64,000 nt of DNA. Source: Methylococcales symbiont of Iophon sp. n. MRB-2018 (GTDB lineage: Bacteria > Pseudomonadota > Gammaproteobacteria > Methylococcales > Methylomonadaceae). The stretch is from positions 1 through 64,000 of the forward strand of contig QPIL01000120.1 in NCBI GenBank assembly GCA_003666325.1, given 5' to 3'. The position numbers and the translations under genes were made by a program. A model generated the notes under the pieces. The model searched no databases. It was not told the DNA's origin and saw nothing but the letters and a program-made list of their open reading frames with translations. This document shows positions 38,339-48,172 of the stretch, piece by piece. Within the stretch, counting starts at the first letter, position 1. Every line of letters begins with the position of its first letter.

Positions 38339-39370
38339 ATGATTCGTGTTGGTATAGTGGGGGGGACAGGATATACAGGGATTGAACTTCTGCGTATTCT
38401 TGCTTTGCATAAAGAGGTGGATATTACCGTGGTAACTTCTCGGTCGGATGCGGGTCAGGTGGTCTCTTTGCTATACCCCAGTTTACGAGGTTTATGTGAT
38501 CTTGCTTTTACTGAACCCAATATAGAGTCATTATCCGAATGTGATGTAGTTTTTTTTGCTACACCCAATGGCACTGCCATGTTAATGGCTGAAGAACTAT
38601 TATCAGCCAATGTCAAAGTAATTGATTTATCTGCCGATTTTAGAATAAAAGATGATAAGGAATGGTCAAAATGGTATGGCATGACACATGCCTGTCCTGA
38701 CTTAATAGAACACGCTGTTTATGGTTTGGCTGAAGTCAATCGAGAAGCGATAAAACACGCCAGTTTGATTGCTTGTCCAGGTTGTTATCCCACCGCAGTC
38801 CAATTAGGCTTTTTACCTCTATTGGAAAATAATTTGATTGACCCCACGCATTTGATAGCGGATGTAAAATCAGGTGTCAGTGGTGCAGGTAGATCGGCTC
38901 AAGTTAGTGCATTAATGAGTGAAACCGGTGAAAGTTTTAAAGCCTATGCGGTAGCAGGACACAGGCATCTAGCCGAAATTAACCAGGAATTGGAGATAGC
39001 CGCCAAGCAGCTTGTTTCTTTAACATTTGTACCGCATTTAACACCAATGATAAGGGGTATACACGCTACTTTGTATGGACAGATCATTGCTGACGTTACA
39101 GAGGTGCAGGCATTATTTGAACAACGTTATCAAGATGAATTTTTTGTCGATGTACTTCCCACGGGAGCGCATCCTGATACTCGAAATGTACGTGGTAGCA
39201 ATAAATGCCAGATAGCCATTCATCAACCCCAAGGGGGTGATACCTTAGTTGTTCTGTCAGTGATAGATAATCTAGTTAAAGGCGCGGCAGGTCAAGCAGT
39301 GCAGAATATGAATTTAATCTTTGCATTAGCTGAAAACCAAGGATTGGAAACAGTCGCTTTATATCCTTAA
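38339..39370 (+). CDS. argC: N-acetyl-gamma-glutamyl-phosphate reductase
   Basis: 343-residue NADPH-dependent enzyme of arginine synthesis. [18 protein letters not shown] binds the nucleotide; the catalytic Cys is in [19 protein letters not shown], and [28 protein letters not shown] and [15 protein letters not shown] follow. The frame is open 14 codons further up, but that part (MLRPLTYK) is read from the MITE end; the ATG at 38339 gives the normal N-terminus. A heptamer array starts 11 bases after the stop. Confidence 0.97.
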   Translation: MIRVGIVGGTGYTGIELLRILALHKEVDITVVTSRSDAGQVVSLLYPSLRGLCDLAFTEPNIESLSECDVVFFATPNGTAMLMAEELLSANVKVIDLSADFRIKDDKEWSKWYGMTHACPDLIEHAVYGLAEVNREAIKHASLIACPGCYPTAVQLGFLPLLENNLIDPTHLIADVKSGVSGAGRSAQVSALMSETGESFKAYAVAGHRHLAEINQELEIAAKQLVSLTFVPHLTPMIRGIHATLYGQIIADVTEVQALFEQRYQDEFFVDVLPTGAHPDTRNVRGSNKCQIAIHQPQGGDTLVVLSVIDNLVKGAAGQAVQNMNLIFALAENQGLETVALYP

Positions 39371-39380
39371 TTGTAAAATG

Positions 39381-39735
39381 GACTCAAGACTCAAGACTCA
39401 AGACTCAAGACTCAAGACTCAAGACTCAAGACTCAAGACTCAAGACCCCTTGGTTTTTATCGGGAATCTCGTTTTAAACATCTGGATTCCTGTTTAGAAC
39501 ATGCAGGAATGGCGAGGGGAGTGGAGCGGATCTTGTACCCTATGCAACAAATAACTCTGAATAAAAGAGGTTTAGTGGCTCTGTGTTTGGGGTTGACTTT
39601 GTTAGTATTTTTTTATCAGAAAAACGACCAAGAAATAGCCGTTATTTTACCAAATACTGCTTTTTTTCTATGGTTTTGTTTTATTTATTATTATAAATCA
39701 GATGGTTGTTGTGTTTTTAAGGGTTGGCTAAATAA
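39381..39735. repeat. Heptamer array plus full dispersed element, inverted orientation
   Basis: 39381-39447 is about nine units of GACTCAA. It is followed by the dispersed element in the orientation opposite to 12771-13111, ending GTTTTTAAGGGTTGGCTAA. The copy retains an open small reading frame (39509-39760). Confidence 0.9.
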
Positions 39736-39760
39736 ACTAAAGCAATTTCATACTTTTTAA
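39509..39760 (+). CDS. Small membrane protein frame carried by the dispersed element
   Basis: An 83-residue frame with ITLNKRGLVALCLGLTLLVF, then YQKNDQEIAVILPNTAFFL and YKSDGCCVFKGWL: two hydrophobic segments and a Cys pair. The same protein segment is readable in other copies but broken: by frameshifts at 63047-63400 and 12771-13111, and by a stop at about 50937. The reading may be a decaying gene of the element or a chance frame in a repeat. I do not recognise a family. Confidence 0.3.
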   Translation: MARGVERILYPMQQITLNKRGLVALCLGLTLLVFFYQKNDQEIAVILPNTAFFLWFCFIYYYKSDGCCVFKGWLNKLKQFHTF

Positions 39761-39862
39761 AATTATCAGCCAAAAATCAAGGGGTCTTTAGTCCTGAGTC
39801 TTTTTTATAGTTTTTAATTGCCCCTGGCTATTGAAAAGTTATTTTAAAGATATACTTGGATT

Positions 39863-40969
39863 CTATTCAGTATGCTCAACCACTTGCAGATTATATCCAG
39901 AAAGACCAAAATATTTTTTTTCTGCGCCCATGACTTTTAAACGATGTACACCCAAATCTGCCAAAATCCGAGCGCCTGTTCCTGTGGTACGCCAAGCGGC
40001 TATCTTTTCTAAACTTGATGATTCTGTCACTACACCATTATCTTGTAAATGATATTGGTGAATATGCTCAACCAGTGACTTATTATCTTCATATTGTCTA
40101 ATTACCACCAAAACACCACGACCCGCTTCAGCGATTTTTTCCATTGCTTCGCTAATTGCAATTGAACTACCTGAGCGTTTTGATGAAAACAAATCATCCA
40201 GCAAATTACGCGCATGAACACGCACTAAAACAGGATCATTCCCCACCACATCACCCATTACAAGAGCAAGATGCACATTGTCATCATTACTATCTTGATA
40301 GGCATACAATTTGAAATCCCCATATTCTGTTGGATAGTGGCACTCACTAATTCGATCTAGGGTATTTTCATTCTGGATTCTATATTGAATCAAATCAGCA
40401 ATAGTCCCTATTTTAAGATCATGTTGTTTGGCAAACACTTCAAGATCAGCTCGTCTTGCCATACTGCCGTCTTCGTTCAATATTTCCACAATGACAGCAG
40501 CAGGTTCTGCCCCAGCCAGTTTAGCCAGATCACAACCAGCTTCAGTATGTCCAGCACGGTTCAGCACACCTCCTGCCATCGCCATCAGCGGGAATATATG
40601 CCCAGGCTGGACTAAATTATCCGCTGTAGAATGTTTAGCTACCGCAGTTTGTATTGTTAACGCTCTATCTGATGCGGATATTCCCGTTGTTACTCCTGTC
40701 GCCGCTTCAATCGACACCGTAAAATTAGTGGAATGTGCGGTTTTATTCTCATTAACCATTAACGGTAATCTAAGCTGTTGACATCTTTCCTTGGTCAGCG
40801 TTAAACAGATCAGACCTCGTCCATATTTTGCCATAAAGTTAATATCTTTAGCTGCTGTAAAGGATGCTGCCATCACTAAGTCACCTTCATTCTCACGGTC
40901 TTCATCATCCATAATAATGACCATTTTACCCTGCGCTAAATCGGCTATAATTTGTTCCGTTGTATTCAT
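39863..40969 (-). CDS. ribBA: 3,4-dihydroxy-2-butanone 4-phosphate synthase with degenerate GTP cyclohydrolase II domain
   Basis: 368 residues. The N-terminal RibB domain is intact: [15 protein letters not shown], and [16 protein letters not shown] with the Mg ligands. The C-terminal half (from about residue 205) has the RibA fold, but the zinc-binding cysteines normally found as C...GDxxxSxRCDC are replaced by [20 protein letters not shown], so GTP cyclohydrolase II activity is not expected. Such RibB-RibA-like fusions are common in gammaproteobacteria with a separate ribA. It overlaps ribE by four bases. Confidence 0.93.
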   Translation of the reverse strand: MNTTEQIIADLAQGKMVIIMDDEDRENEGDLVMAASFTAAKDINFMAKYGRGLICLTLTKERCQQLRLPLMVNENKTAHSTNFTVSIEAATGVTTGISASDRALTIQTAVAKHSTADNLVQPGHIFPLMAMAGGVLNRAGHTEAGCDLAKLAGAEPAAVIVEILNEDGSMARRADLEVFAKQHDLKIGTIADLIQYRIQNENTLDRISECHYPTEYGDFKLYAYQDSNDDNVHLALVMGDVVGNDPVLVRVHARNLLDDLFSSKRSGSSIAISEAMEKIAEAGRGVLVVIRQYEDNKSLVEHIHQYHLQDNGVVTESSSLEKIAAWRTTGTGARILADLGVHRLKVMGAEKKYFGLSGYNLQVVEHTE

Positions 40970-41625
40970 TGAATTATAAACCCACTGTTTTGTAATAATT
41001 CTTCTGTCACGTTACTGCCAGATATTGCAGCTCTATCTCCCTGCATTAACCTTTCCATATATCTAGCCAATAAATCAACCTCTAAATTCACTTTAGTACC
41101 TATTACCATATCACCTAATGTAGTCTCTTTAAGCGTATGAGGCACAATATTAACGCTAAATAAAGCGCCATCAACCTCATTAACCGTAAGGCTCACACCA
41201 TTAATGCAAATAGAGCCTTTTTCTGCGATATATTTTGCCAGATTATCAGGTGCTTTAAATTGAAAATAAAATGATCGTCCATCTTGCTTCTTGCCGACAA
41301 CAATACCCAGTCCATCAACATGACCGCTGACAATATGCCCGCCTAATCGAGTCGTTGCTGTTAATGCCAGTTCCAAATTAACTGATGATCCTACAGTGGC
41401 TGATTTTAAACCAGTTCTGCAAATAGTTTCATTGGAAACATCCGCACAAAAATAATGAGAACCTATTTCTACTGCGGTTAAACAAACACCATTTACAGCG
41501 ATGCTGTCGCCTAATGCGGTTTCACTAATAGCCAGCTTTCCGGTATCAATTTTATATTGATAATCGCCACCTTGTGCCTTAATAGCTACTATTTGACCTT
41601 TTGCTAAAATAATGCCTGTAAACAT
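40966..41625 (-). CDS. ribE: Riboflavin synthase alpha chain
   Basis: 219 residues, two tandem lumazine-binding barrels: MFTGIILAKGQIVAI with VNGVCLTAVE in the first and GHVDGLGIVVGKKQDG with INGVSLTVNEVDGALFSVNIVPHTLKETTLG in the second. Dismutates two dimethylribityllumazines to riboflavin. One base separates it from ribD. Confidence 0.97.
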   Translation of the reverse strand: MFTGIILAKGQIVAIKAQGGDYQYKIDTGKLAISETALGDSIAVNGVCLTAVEIGSHYFCADVSNETICRTGLKSATVGSSVNLELALTATTRLGGHIVSGHVDGLGIVVGKKQDGRSFYFQFKAPDNLAKYIAEKGSICINGVSLTVNEVDGALFSVNIVPHTLKETTLGDMVIGTKVNLEVDLLARYMERLMQGDRAAISGSNVTEELLQNSGFIIQ

Positions 41626-41626
41626 A

Positions 41627-42712
41627 TTAATTACTTGTATTAAAAATCATTCTTAGATCAGTCCCTATTTGTCTGAACGCGCTTATTTTAAGCTGTTTTT
41701 TATCTGCCATTTTTTCCATATCAGGCAAGTGGAATAAACCTCTTCCTTGATCACCTAATATACAAGGTGCCATATAAACCCACCACTCATCAATCAGGTT
41801 TTCATTCAGCAATGCACCATTTAAAGTAGCACCTGCCTCTACCATGACTGTATTAATTTGCTGCTGCCCTAAGAAAGTCATCACTGCTTTTAAATCTAAC
41901 CGTCCCATCTTGCTGGCTAATTGAAAAACTTGAACCTCCATACTTTTAAGTTGTGCTATTTTTTGTGGATTATCATTGCATGTTAATATCCAAGTTTGTC
42001 CTGGCAAACTCAACAGTTTAGCGGTTAGCGGTATTTGTAATTGTGAATCGAGGATGACTCTGACAGCTTGTTTTACCTGTACATCCAACCTGACATTCAA
42101 ACTAGGGTCATCAAGCAAAACCGTATTAATTCCCGTCAAAATAGCAGAACTTTCTGCTCTTAATATTTGCACATCAGCTCTTGAATGCTCAGAAGTAATC
42201 CATTTGCTTTCACCCGATGCCATGGCTGTGCGACCATCCAGACTCATCGCTAATTTACTGCGAATATAGGGAATCCCCGTCTCCATACGTTTAATAAAAC
42301 CTTTATTTAACGCCTCCGCATCCTGCCTCAAAACATCACAAACAACTTCTATTCCTGCCTGCTGCATTCTTTTTATCCCACTGCCAGCCACTAGCGGATT
42401 AGGGTCTTGCATAGCAATAACAACCCGACCAACACCGGCAGCAATCAAGGCATCACAACAAGGGGATGTTTTACCCCTATGACTGCAAGGCTCCAGAGTG
42501 ACATAAGCAGTCAAACCCTTTGCACACGCAATTTGTTTTAAAGCATTAATTTCTGCGTGAGCAGAACCTGCACTTATATGCCAACCTTCAGCAACAATTT
42601 TATCATTATCAACTAATACACAGCCCACTCTAGGGTTTGGGTCTGTTGTGTACAAACCTTTTTCTGCTAATCGCAGTGCTTTTGCCATATAAAATGGGTC
42701 AGATCGACTCAT
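41627..42712 (-). CDS. ribD: Riboflavin biosynthesis deaminase/reductase RibD
   Basis: 361 residues. The deaminase domain (1-145) has the zinc site HAEINAL and [19 protein letters not shown]; the reductase domain follows ([55 protein letters not shown]). It overlaps nrdR by 14 bases, so the order nrdR-ribD-ribE-ribBA is an operon. Confidence 0.97.
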   Translation of the reverse strand: MSRSDPFYMAKALRLAEKGLYTTDPNPRVGCVLVDNDKIVAEGWHISAGSAHAEINALKQIACAKGLTAYVTLEPCSHRGKTSPCCDALIAAGVGRVVIAMQDPNPLVAGSGIKRMQQAGIEVVCDVLRQDAEALNKGFIKRMETGIPYIRSKLAMSLDGRTAMASGESKWITSEHSRADVQILRAESSAILTGINTVLLDDPSLNVRLDVQVKQAVRVILDSQLQIPLTAKLLSLPGQTWILTCNDNPQKIAQLKSMEVQVFQLASKMGRLDLKAVMTFLGQQQINTVMVEAGATLNGALLNENLIDEWWVYMAPCILGDQGRGLFHLPDMEKMADKKQLKISAFRQIGTDLRMIFNTSN

Positions 42713-43163
42713 TATCTTGCTGTAAATTTTTAATGGTTTCGGTAAATTCGCTCACATCCTGAAAACTACGATAGACCGAGGCAAAACGAACAAAAGCTAC
42801 ATGATCAAGTAAATTGAGTTCTTTCATAACCCATTCACCCAATTCACCAGCAGGCATTTCTCTATCCCCTGTTGCTGTCATTTGCTTTTTTATTCGACTG
42901 ACTGCCGCCTCAATGTCTTCGCTTTTAACAGGTCTCTTTTCTAATGCTCTGTGCATTCCAGAACGTAGTTTTTTCTCATCAAAAGTCTGTCTGGAACCAT
43001 CGCGTTTAATTATTTTTGGTAAAGTAAGCTCCGCTATTTCATAGGTGGTAAACCGTTCTTTGCATGACCCACATTCCCGCCGCCGTCGCACTTGATCACC
43101 TTCACTTGCTAATCGAGAATCAATGACTCTGGTATCTTGAATCGAACAAAAAGGACATCGCAT
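42699..43163 (-). CDS. nrdR: Transcriptional repressor NrdR
   Basis: 154 residues from the ATG at 43163: zinc ribbon with C3, C6, C31 and C34 (MRCPFC...ECGSC) followed by an ATP-cone ([23 protein letters not shown]). Represses ribonucleotide reductase genes according to ATP/dATP. The frame continues 32 codons upstream, but this part has no family support and the MRCPFC start is invariant. First gene of the riboflavin run. Confidence 0.97.
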   Translation of the reverse strand: MRCPFCSIQDTRVIDSRLASEGDQVRRRRECGSCKERFTTYEIAELTLPKIIKRDGSRQTFDEKKLRSGMHRALEKRPVKSEDIEAAVSRIKKQMTATGDREMPAGELGEWVMKELNLLDHVAFVRFASVYRSFQDVSEFTETIKNLQQDNESI

Positions 43164-43259
43164 ACTTTTACCTACTTTTTCTAAAACCCGTTTAAGATAG
43201 CTACAGTTACTGCCAGTTGTGTGTGGACGAAGTATATCTTGTTCGGGTTCTAAGACCAA

Positions 43260-43744
43260 TTATCAAAGAATAAAAAAACTTCCGTTCTATACCAAAAAAT
43301 AGAATAGTCAGGACAATAGGGTTTAAAACCCTTGATAATATAATTTTGATGACAAAAGCTCCCATCGCATCAATTATTCGCCATTTTTTGTTACATTGTA
43401 GGTGTATTTTTTAACACCTTGCTTTTTAAAACCTTATCGTTTTAAAGTAACATTCTGGAAAACATGGAAAGTAACAGAGTTTAAGCAACCAAGCCCTGTT
43501 ACAACAAGAGCATTTGAAAGCGAGTAGATCGAATGTTCATCCTATATACAAGCACCACGTTCCATCGCCGTGCTAACAAAAAAATCAAGAACGACCAGCT
43601 AATGCAAGCGTTATCTGGGGCGACAGTGGTGCAAAAAAATAAATACATTTTTGGGGCTTCATCGCGTTCAAACCGCTGCCCCCTTATTTTGGCGTTAGCA
43701 TTCATGTTTATAATACTACCGATGATATAAAAGGAGACGGCATT
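43260..43744. other. Intergenic region before the 84-aa gene
   Basis: About 480 bases between the nrdR operon and the next gene. Frames on both strands in 43499-43837 overlap and have no recognisable protein character. No repeat of the families found elsewhere is present. Confidence 0.5.
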
Positions 43745-43999
43745 ATGGTAGTAAATATAGTAGAAAAATCTCAAAAAGAGGTTGACAGGAATTATGATTT
43801 TTTTAAAACACAAATTTCCCAACTTAAAAGCGACCACCTAAACGAGTTTGCGTTATTGCATGATAAAAAAATTAACGATTTTTTTATCAGTGAAGATGAT
43901 GCAATTAGAATTGGCACAGAAAAATATGGTGAAGGTAATTTTTCAGTTCAGCGAGTAAATGATAGTTCTATTGAGTTAGGGTATCAATCCTATCTCTAG
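43745..43999 (+). CDS. Small hypothetical protein
   Basis: 84 residues behind a strong AAAAGGAGA ribosome-binding site. Acidic/basic helical N-terminus (VEKSQKEVDRNYDFFKTQI), then KSDHLNEFALLHDKKINDFF and RIGTEKYGEGNFSVQRVND, ending in hydrophobic Tyr-rich residues. The pattern 'NYxFF...FALLHDKKIxDFF...A...YGEGxFSVQ' resembles small uncharacterised proteins often found next to aspartic-protease-like genes, but no such partner is present. Function unknown. Confidence 0.65.
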   Translation: MVVNIVEKSQKEVDRNYDFFKTQISQLKSDHLNEFALLHDKKINDFFISEDDAIRIGTEKYGEGNFSVQRVNDSSIELGYQSYL

Positions 44000-44039
44000 C
44001 CTGAGTTAAATTGCCCTTGGTTGTTGGAAACCACACTAC

Positions 44040-44058
44040 TTCCCTGTAAATAAGGGAA
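44040..44058. promoter_or_regulatory. TTCCCT/AGGGAA hairpin upstream of pqqA
   Basis: TTCCCT-GTAAATA-AGGGAA, 165 bases before pqqA. The same hairpin with a 6-base loop is in the leader at 5425-5442. Either an operator or a coincidence of AT-rich leaders. Confidence 0.25.
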
Positions 44059-44223
44059 TTATCGAATATTTTAAACCCATAGATGCCCGTCATGAATTTA
44101 TAGAACTGAACTTAAATAGCTAATAATGTTTTTATCAGTTGCGAAAAAAAAAAGTTCATCGTATACTCACCGTCAGCTTACTTGATCAAGCTAACAAATA
44201 GTAAAAAACTCTGGAGAATAACT

Positions 44224-44298
44224 ATGAAATGGGAAACACCAGCATACAACGACTTACGTTTTGGTTTTGAAGTCACAATGTACATTTATAACCGTTAA
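44224..44298 (+). CDS. pqqA: PQQ precursor peptide PqqA
   Basis: 24 residues beginning MKWETPAYNDLRFGFEVTMY. Glu16 and Tyr20, the residues cross-linked to form pyrroloquinoline quinone, are both present in the conserved FEVTMYI block. A GGAG site precedes the ATG and a strong terminator follows, which allows a high level of precursor over the downstream enzyme genes. PQQ is the cofactor of methanol dehydrogenase. Confidence 0.98.
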   Translation: MKWETPAYNDLRFGFEVTMYIYNR

Positions 44299-44320
44299 TA
44301 AAAAACGCTTATAAATTAAA

Positions 44321-44347
44321 AAAGGGGCTCTTTGAGCCCCTTTTTTT
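44321..44347 (+). terminator. Terminator between pqqA and pqqB
   Basis: AAAGGGGCTC-TTT-GAGCCCCTTTTTTT. Partial read-through here would set the precursor-to-enzyme ratio. Confidence 0.93.
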
Positions 44348-44447
44348 GCCTGCTACTTTGTCCAGTATAAAATTAATAAAATTATGACTAATCGTCTTAA
44401 TACTTTATTATTACTCACCTTAATCCTGATTTTATGGTAAAAAAATT

Positions 44448-45356
44448 ATGCAAATAAGAGTTCTGGGCTCGGCCGCAGGCGGTGGTTTTCCACAATGGAA
44501 TTGCAGTTGTCCCAATTGCAAGGCGGTAAGATCGGGTTCTATTAAAGCCAGCCCACGAAATCAATCGTCTATTGCTGTTTCTTCGGATGGTGAACACTGG
44601 GTGCTTTTTAATGCCTCACCTGATGTACGCACACAATTAGAAAATTTTCCAGAAATCCATCCTAAAAAAAAGGTGCGTGGCACAGGTATTGAAGCCATAG
44701 TTATAATTGATTCCCAAATTGATCATGCAACGGGTCTTCTTATTTTGCGAGAAGGTGATCCGTTGACTATTTATTGCACTGACATGGTCAAGCAAGATTT
44801 AAGTACAGGTTTTCCAATTTTTAGCATTTTACAACATTTTTGCGGTGTGATTGATCATCCCATCCCTTTAGATGGCAAATCTTTTACTATCGCTAATATT
44901 GATGATCTTGAGTTCACTGCATTGGCTCTTAAAAGCAAAGCACCACCATACTCACCACATAGAAATGATCCGCATGAAGGCGATAATATCGGCATGATCA
45001 TTCGCCAGGTTTCAACGGGTAAAAGCACTTTTTATGCTCCCGGCTTAGGGGTGATAGAAGATCATGTAGAAAAAGCCATGAGCGAAGCGGATTGTGTATT
45101 AGTGGATGGTACGTTTTGGACAAATGACGAGCTTGCTGCTGTAGGTCGTCCATTATTAGCCAGAGAAATTGGCCATATCCCCCAGTCAGGTGAAGGCGGT
45201 ATGATTGAATTTTTAGATACCTTGGAAAAACCACGCAAAATTTTAATCCATATTAATAACACAAACCCTATTCTGAATGAAAATTCAAAAGAAGGTGACA
45301 TACTGAAGCAACATAATATAGAAGTATCATTCGACAACATGAATATTGAGCTGTAA
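44448..45356 (+). CDS. pqqB: Pyrroloquinoline quinone biosynthesis protein PqqB
   Basis: 302 residues, metallo-beta-lactamase-like hydroxylase that acts on the Glu-Tyr intermediate. [20 protein letters not shown] carries the Cys residues for the structural metal; [25 protein letters not shown] and [11 protein letters not shown] are the remaining metal-site blocks. It ends two bases before pqqC. Confidence 0.97.
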   Translation: MQIRVLGSAAGGGFPQWNCSCPNCKAVRSGSIKASPRNQSSIAVSSDGEHWVLFNASPDVRTQLENFPEIHPKKKVRGTGIEAIVIIDSQIDHATGLLILREGDPLTIYCTDMVKQDLSTGFPIFSILQHFCGVIDHPIPLDGKSFTIANIDDLEFTALALKSKAPPYSPHRNDPHEGDNIGMIIRQVSTGKSTFYAPGLGVIEDHVEKAMSEADCVLVDGTFWTNDELAAVGRPLLAREIGHIPQSGEGGMIEFLDTLEKPRKILIHINNTNPILNENSKEGDILKQHNIEVSFDNMNIEL

Positions 45357-45358
45357 CC

Positions 45359-46090
45359 ATGACAAAACAAACACCCTGGACTCGTGAAGAATTTGAGGCA
45401 CAATTGCGTGGCATGGAGCGGTTTTATCATATTCATCATCCCATACATACTATGATGAATGCAGGAGAGCTAAATCAGCAACAATTACAAGGTTGGGTAG
45501 CTAACCGTTTTTACTACCAGTTAATGATTCCAATCAAGGATGCCAATATTTTAGCCAACTGCCCTGACCGGGTAACTCGCTCGCTTTGGACGCAGCGCAT
45601 TATTGATCATGATGGTAGCCCTGACCAACCGGGTGGTATTGAAGCCTGGATACAATTAGGCATAGCGGTAGGTTTGAGTCGTGAAGAGATAGTATCACTA
45701 GAACATGTATTACCTGCGGTACGCTTTGCTGTCGATAGCTATGTTAATTTTGCCAGAAGAGCTGAATGGCATGAGGCAGCTAGCTCGTCTTTAACGGAAA
45801 TGTTTGCCCCCAAAATCCATAAACAACGGCTAGACAACTGGCCTGAGTTATATCCTTGGATTGATCAGGACGGCTATACTTATTTTCGTAAACGCTTATC
45901 AGAGGCAAGACGAGATGTAGAACATGGCTTGGAAATTACCCTAGATTGGTACAAAACACGGCAACAGCAAGAGCGTATGGTTGAAATTCTACAGTTTAAA
46001 CTTGATGTTTTATGGTCAATGGCAGATGCTATATATATGGCTTATGTCAACTGTATGCCGCCGTACTTTAATGTGCAGAAAAAGGCATAA
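45359..46090 (+). CDS. pqqC: Pyrroloquinoline-quinone synthase PqqC
   Basis: 243 residues; cofactor-free oxidase that closes and oxidises the final ring. [46 protein letters not shown] and [27 protein letters not shown] include the active-site His and Arg residues. pqqD and pqqE do not follow; a repeat does. Confidence 0.97.
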   Translation: MTKQTPWTREEFEAQLRGMERFYHIHHPIHTMMNAGELNQQQLQGWVANRFYYQLMIPIKDANILANCPDRVTRSLWTQRIIDHDGSPDQPGGIEAWIQLGIAVGLSREEIVSLEHVLPAVRFAVDSYVNFARRAEWHEAASSSLTEMFAPKIHKQRLDNWPELYPWIDQDGYTYFRKRLSEARRDVEHGLEITLDWYKTRQQQERMVEILQFKLDVLWSMADAIYMAYVNCMPPYFNVQKKA

Positions 46091-46135
46091 GCACCCAAGT
46101 ATAAGTCAACATTTCTGTCTAATCTATCAGCAATT

Positions 46136-46308
46136 AGTCAACCCTTAAAAACACAACAACCATCTGATTTATAACAATAAATTAAACAAAAAGCATAGAA
46201 AAAACAGAAGTATTTGGTAAAATAACGGCTATTTCTAGGTCGTTTTTTAGTCTTTAGTCTTTAGTCCTGAGTCCTGAGTCCTGAGTCCTGAGTCCTGAGT
46301 CCTGAGTA
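46136..46308. repeat. Truncated dispersed element joined to a heptamer array
   Basis: TAGTCAACCCTTAAAAACAC to TTTCTAGGTCGTTTTTTAG corresponds to the first third of the element; it then jumps directly into GTCTTTAGTC and GAGTCCT units (46246-46308), which end ten bases from the folA stop. Confidence 0.88.
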
Positions 46309-46316
46309 AAGATTGA

Positions 46317-46811
46317 CTAGGCAGCACCGTTTCTTTCAAGTGTTATAAAACTGTAACTAAAATCAACACTTTCATCCTCTTCTATCTCTTCTCTGGCTAT
46401 TTCATTCCATTCTTCTTTATTAAAATCAGGAAAATAAGTATCTGCGTCAAACCTTTTATTGATTTGTGTGAGATAAAGAAGATCAGCTTTAGGTAATATA
46501 AGCTGATACAAAGTCGCACCACCAATGACAAAAATTTCGTCATACTGCTGACAAAATTCAATGGCTTTATCGACCGTATTAAAAACCACACATCTCTCAA
46601 CTTGATAGTCTGGATTACGACTAATAATGATATTAGTCCGTCCTGGTAATGGCCTGCCAATAGAGGCATAGGTTTTTCTACCCATTAAAATAGGAGAGCC
46701 CATGGTAATTGCTTTAAATTTTTTTAGATCCGCAGATAAATGCCAGGGTATTTTATTGTTTAAACCAATAGCTCGATTGCTCGCCATTGCAACAATAATT
46801 GATAATTTCAT
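46317..46811 (-). CDS. folA: Dihydrofolate reductase
   Basis: 164 residues; NADPH-dependent reduction of dihydrofolate. AMASNRAIGLNNKIPWHLSADLKKFK, ILMGRKTYASIGRPLPGRTN and IFVIGGATLYQLILPKADLLYLT are the substrate and cofactor blocks. Its end is immediately followed by a heptamer array. Confidence 0.97.
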   Translation of the reverse strand: MKLSIIVAMASNRAIGLNNKIPWHLSADLKKFKAITMGSPILMGRKTYASIGRPLPGRTNIIISRNPDYQVERCVVFNTVDKAIEFCQQYDEIFVIGGATLYQLILPKADLLYLTQINKRFDADTYFPDFNKEEWNEIAREEIEEDESVDFSYSFITLERNGAA

Positions 46812-46904
46812 AGCTATTAACCCATAATAAATTTATCGGCAGAATACTGATAAATAACTCTAATTTTTTAAGCAATCACCTTGACTGGGCGTATTAATAC
46901 TATT

Positions 46905-47714
46905 TTATATACCCTCACAATCAATACTGATTCGCTGCACTTTCTCACCAAGTTTTATGGCTGTTAATTGTCCTCCCCATAAACAACCAGTATCAATAGC
47001 AAAACAATTATGTCCTTGGTAATAACCTAAGGTAGACCAATGCCCAAAGATGATTTTCATTTTAGACGATTTTCGCTTAGGTACTGTAAACCAAGGCATT
47101 AGATGTGAAGGCTGAGTACCTGGTGCGTTATTATGTTTAAAATCTAGGTATCCATTGCTCTTACAATATCGCATTCGGGTAAAACAATTAACGATAAAAC
47201 GTATTTTATCCATGCCCTTGATATAAGCTGTCCATTTATGCGGTTTATTACCATACATTACCCGAAAGAATTTTAAATGTTTATCACCTTGCAGTACAGC
47301 TTCTGCTGTTAAAGCCATTTTTTTTGTTGTGGCAAAATCCCATTGCGGAGGGAGCCCTGCATGGAGCAAACAAAAATCGTCATTATAATGAAACAAGGGT
47401 TGATGCCTTAGCCAATAAAGTAATTCATCACTATCATCTGCTTGTAGTACTGGGCTTAAGGTATCTTTTTTTCGGGGCTTACGTTGCTCAAACGATGTCG
47501 CTATCAAATGCAAATCATGGTTACCTAATACTGTAATCGCAGCATTGTGCAAAGACTTAACAAATCGCAATGTTTCTAAAGACTTTGGTCCTCGATTAAC
47601 CAGATCTCCTGCAAACCAGAGTTGATCCACTTGATCATCAAATTTAATATGTTCCAGAAGCCTAAGTAAATCGTCATAACAGCCTTGTATATCGCCGATT
47701 GCATAGATAGCCAT
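46905..47714 (-). CDS. apaH: Bis(5'-nucleosyl)-tetraphosphatase, symmetrical
   Basis: 269 residues; splits Ap4A to two ADP. Metallophosphoesterase motifs GDIQGCYDDLLRLL, GDLVNRGPKS, LGNHDLHL and the late FGHWSTLGYY / DTGCLWGGQLTA. Lies five bases after apaG on the same strand, the usual order apaG-apaH-folA. Confidence 0.97.
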   Translation of the reverse strand: MAIYAIGDIQGCYDDLLRLLEHIKFDDQVDQLWFAGDLVNRGPKSLETLRFVKSLHNAAITVLGNHDLHLIATSFEQRKPRKKDTLSPVLQADDSDELLYWLRHQPLFHYNDDFCLLHAGLPPQWDFATTKKMALTAEAVLQGDKHLKFFRVMYGNKPHKWTAYIKGMDKIRFIVNCFTRMRYCKSNGYLDFKHNNAPGTQPSHLMPWFTVPKRKSSKMKIIFGHWSTLGYYQGHNCFAIDTGCLWGGQLTAIKLGEKVQRISIDCEGI

Positions 47715-47719
47715 GTTGA

Positions 47720-48097
47720 CTAATGGAGCGTTCTTGGGATTGATAAAGTAAACTTAGGAATAATCGCTTTAAAGCTATCGCCACCATCAGAAATCATGGA
47801 ATATTTACCTTGCATCACACCAACAGGTGTTTCTATCATGGCTCCGCTAGTATAGCGAAATGACTCGCCAGGTTTTAAATAAGGTTTTTCCCCAACTACC
47901 CCTTCACCTTTAACTTCCTGATTTTTACCATTTGAGTCGGTAATTAGCCAGTGCCTAGATAATAAGGTTGCAGCAATAGCACCTGCATTAGTAATAGTAA
48001 TGGTATAAGCAAAAACATAGCGGTTTTTATCTGGCGATGATTGTGCTTCAATGTATTGAGGTTGTGTTTCAACTATAATGTTATTTTTTTCAGTCAT
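47720..48097 (-). CDS. apaG: ApaG domain protein
   Basis: 125 residues from the ATG at 48097 (six more codons are open upstream). Immunoglobulin-like fold: RYVFAYTITITNAGAIAATLLSRHWLITD, GEGVVGEKPYLKPGESFRYTSGA and GVMQGKYSMI are the family blocks. Role unknown; genetically tied to apaH. Confidence 0.94.
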   Translation of the reverse strand: MTEKNNIIVETQPQYIEAQSSPDKNRYVFAYTITITNAGAIAATLLSRHWLITDSNGKNQEVKGEGVVGEKPYLKPGESFRYTSGAMIETPVGVMQGKYSMISDGGDSFKAIIPKFTLSIPRTLH

Positions 48098-48172
48098 TGT
48101 TAAATGATATAACAATTTGAGACAATAATGTTATGCAAACTATTAATTATTTCATTTATTTCACTTAATTCA

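Noticed and set aside
40970..41640. FMN riboswitch in the riboflavin genes
   Set aside because: Genes overlap or abut, and no RFN-type conserved segments are visible here or upstream of ribH or nrdR.
43560..43720. Integron attC-like site (GCTAAC ... GTTAGC)
   Set aside because: The core sites do not fit RYYYAAC/GTTRRRY and no integrase is present.
43499..43837. 112-residue protein on the minus strand and 65-residue protein on the plus strand
   Set aside because: They overlap each other and the start of the 84-residue gene, lack ribosome-binding sites and show no protein-like composition.
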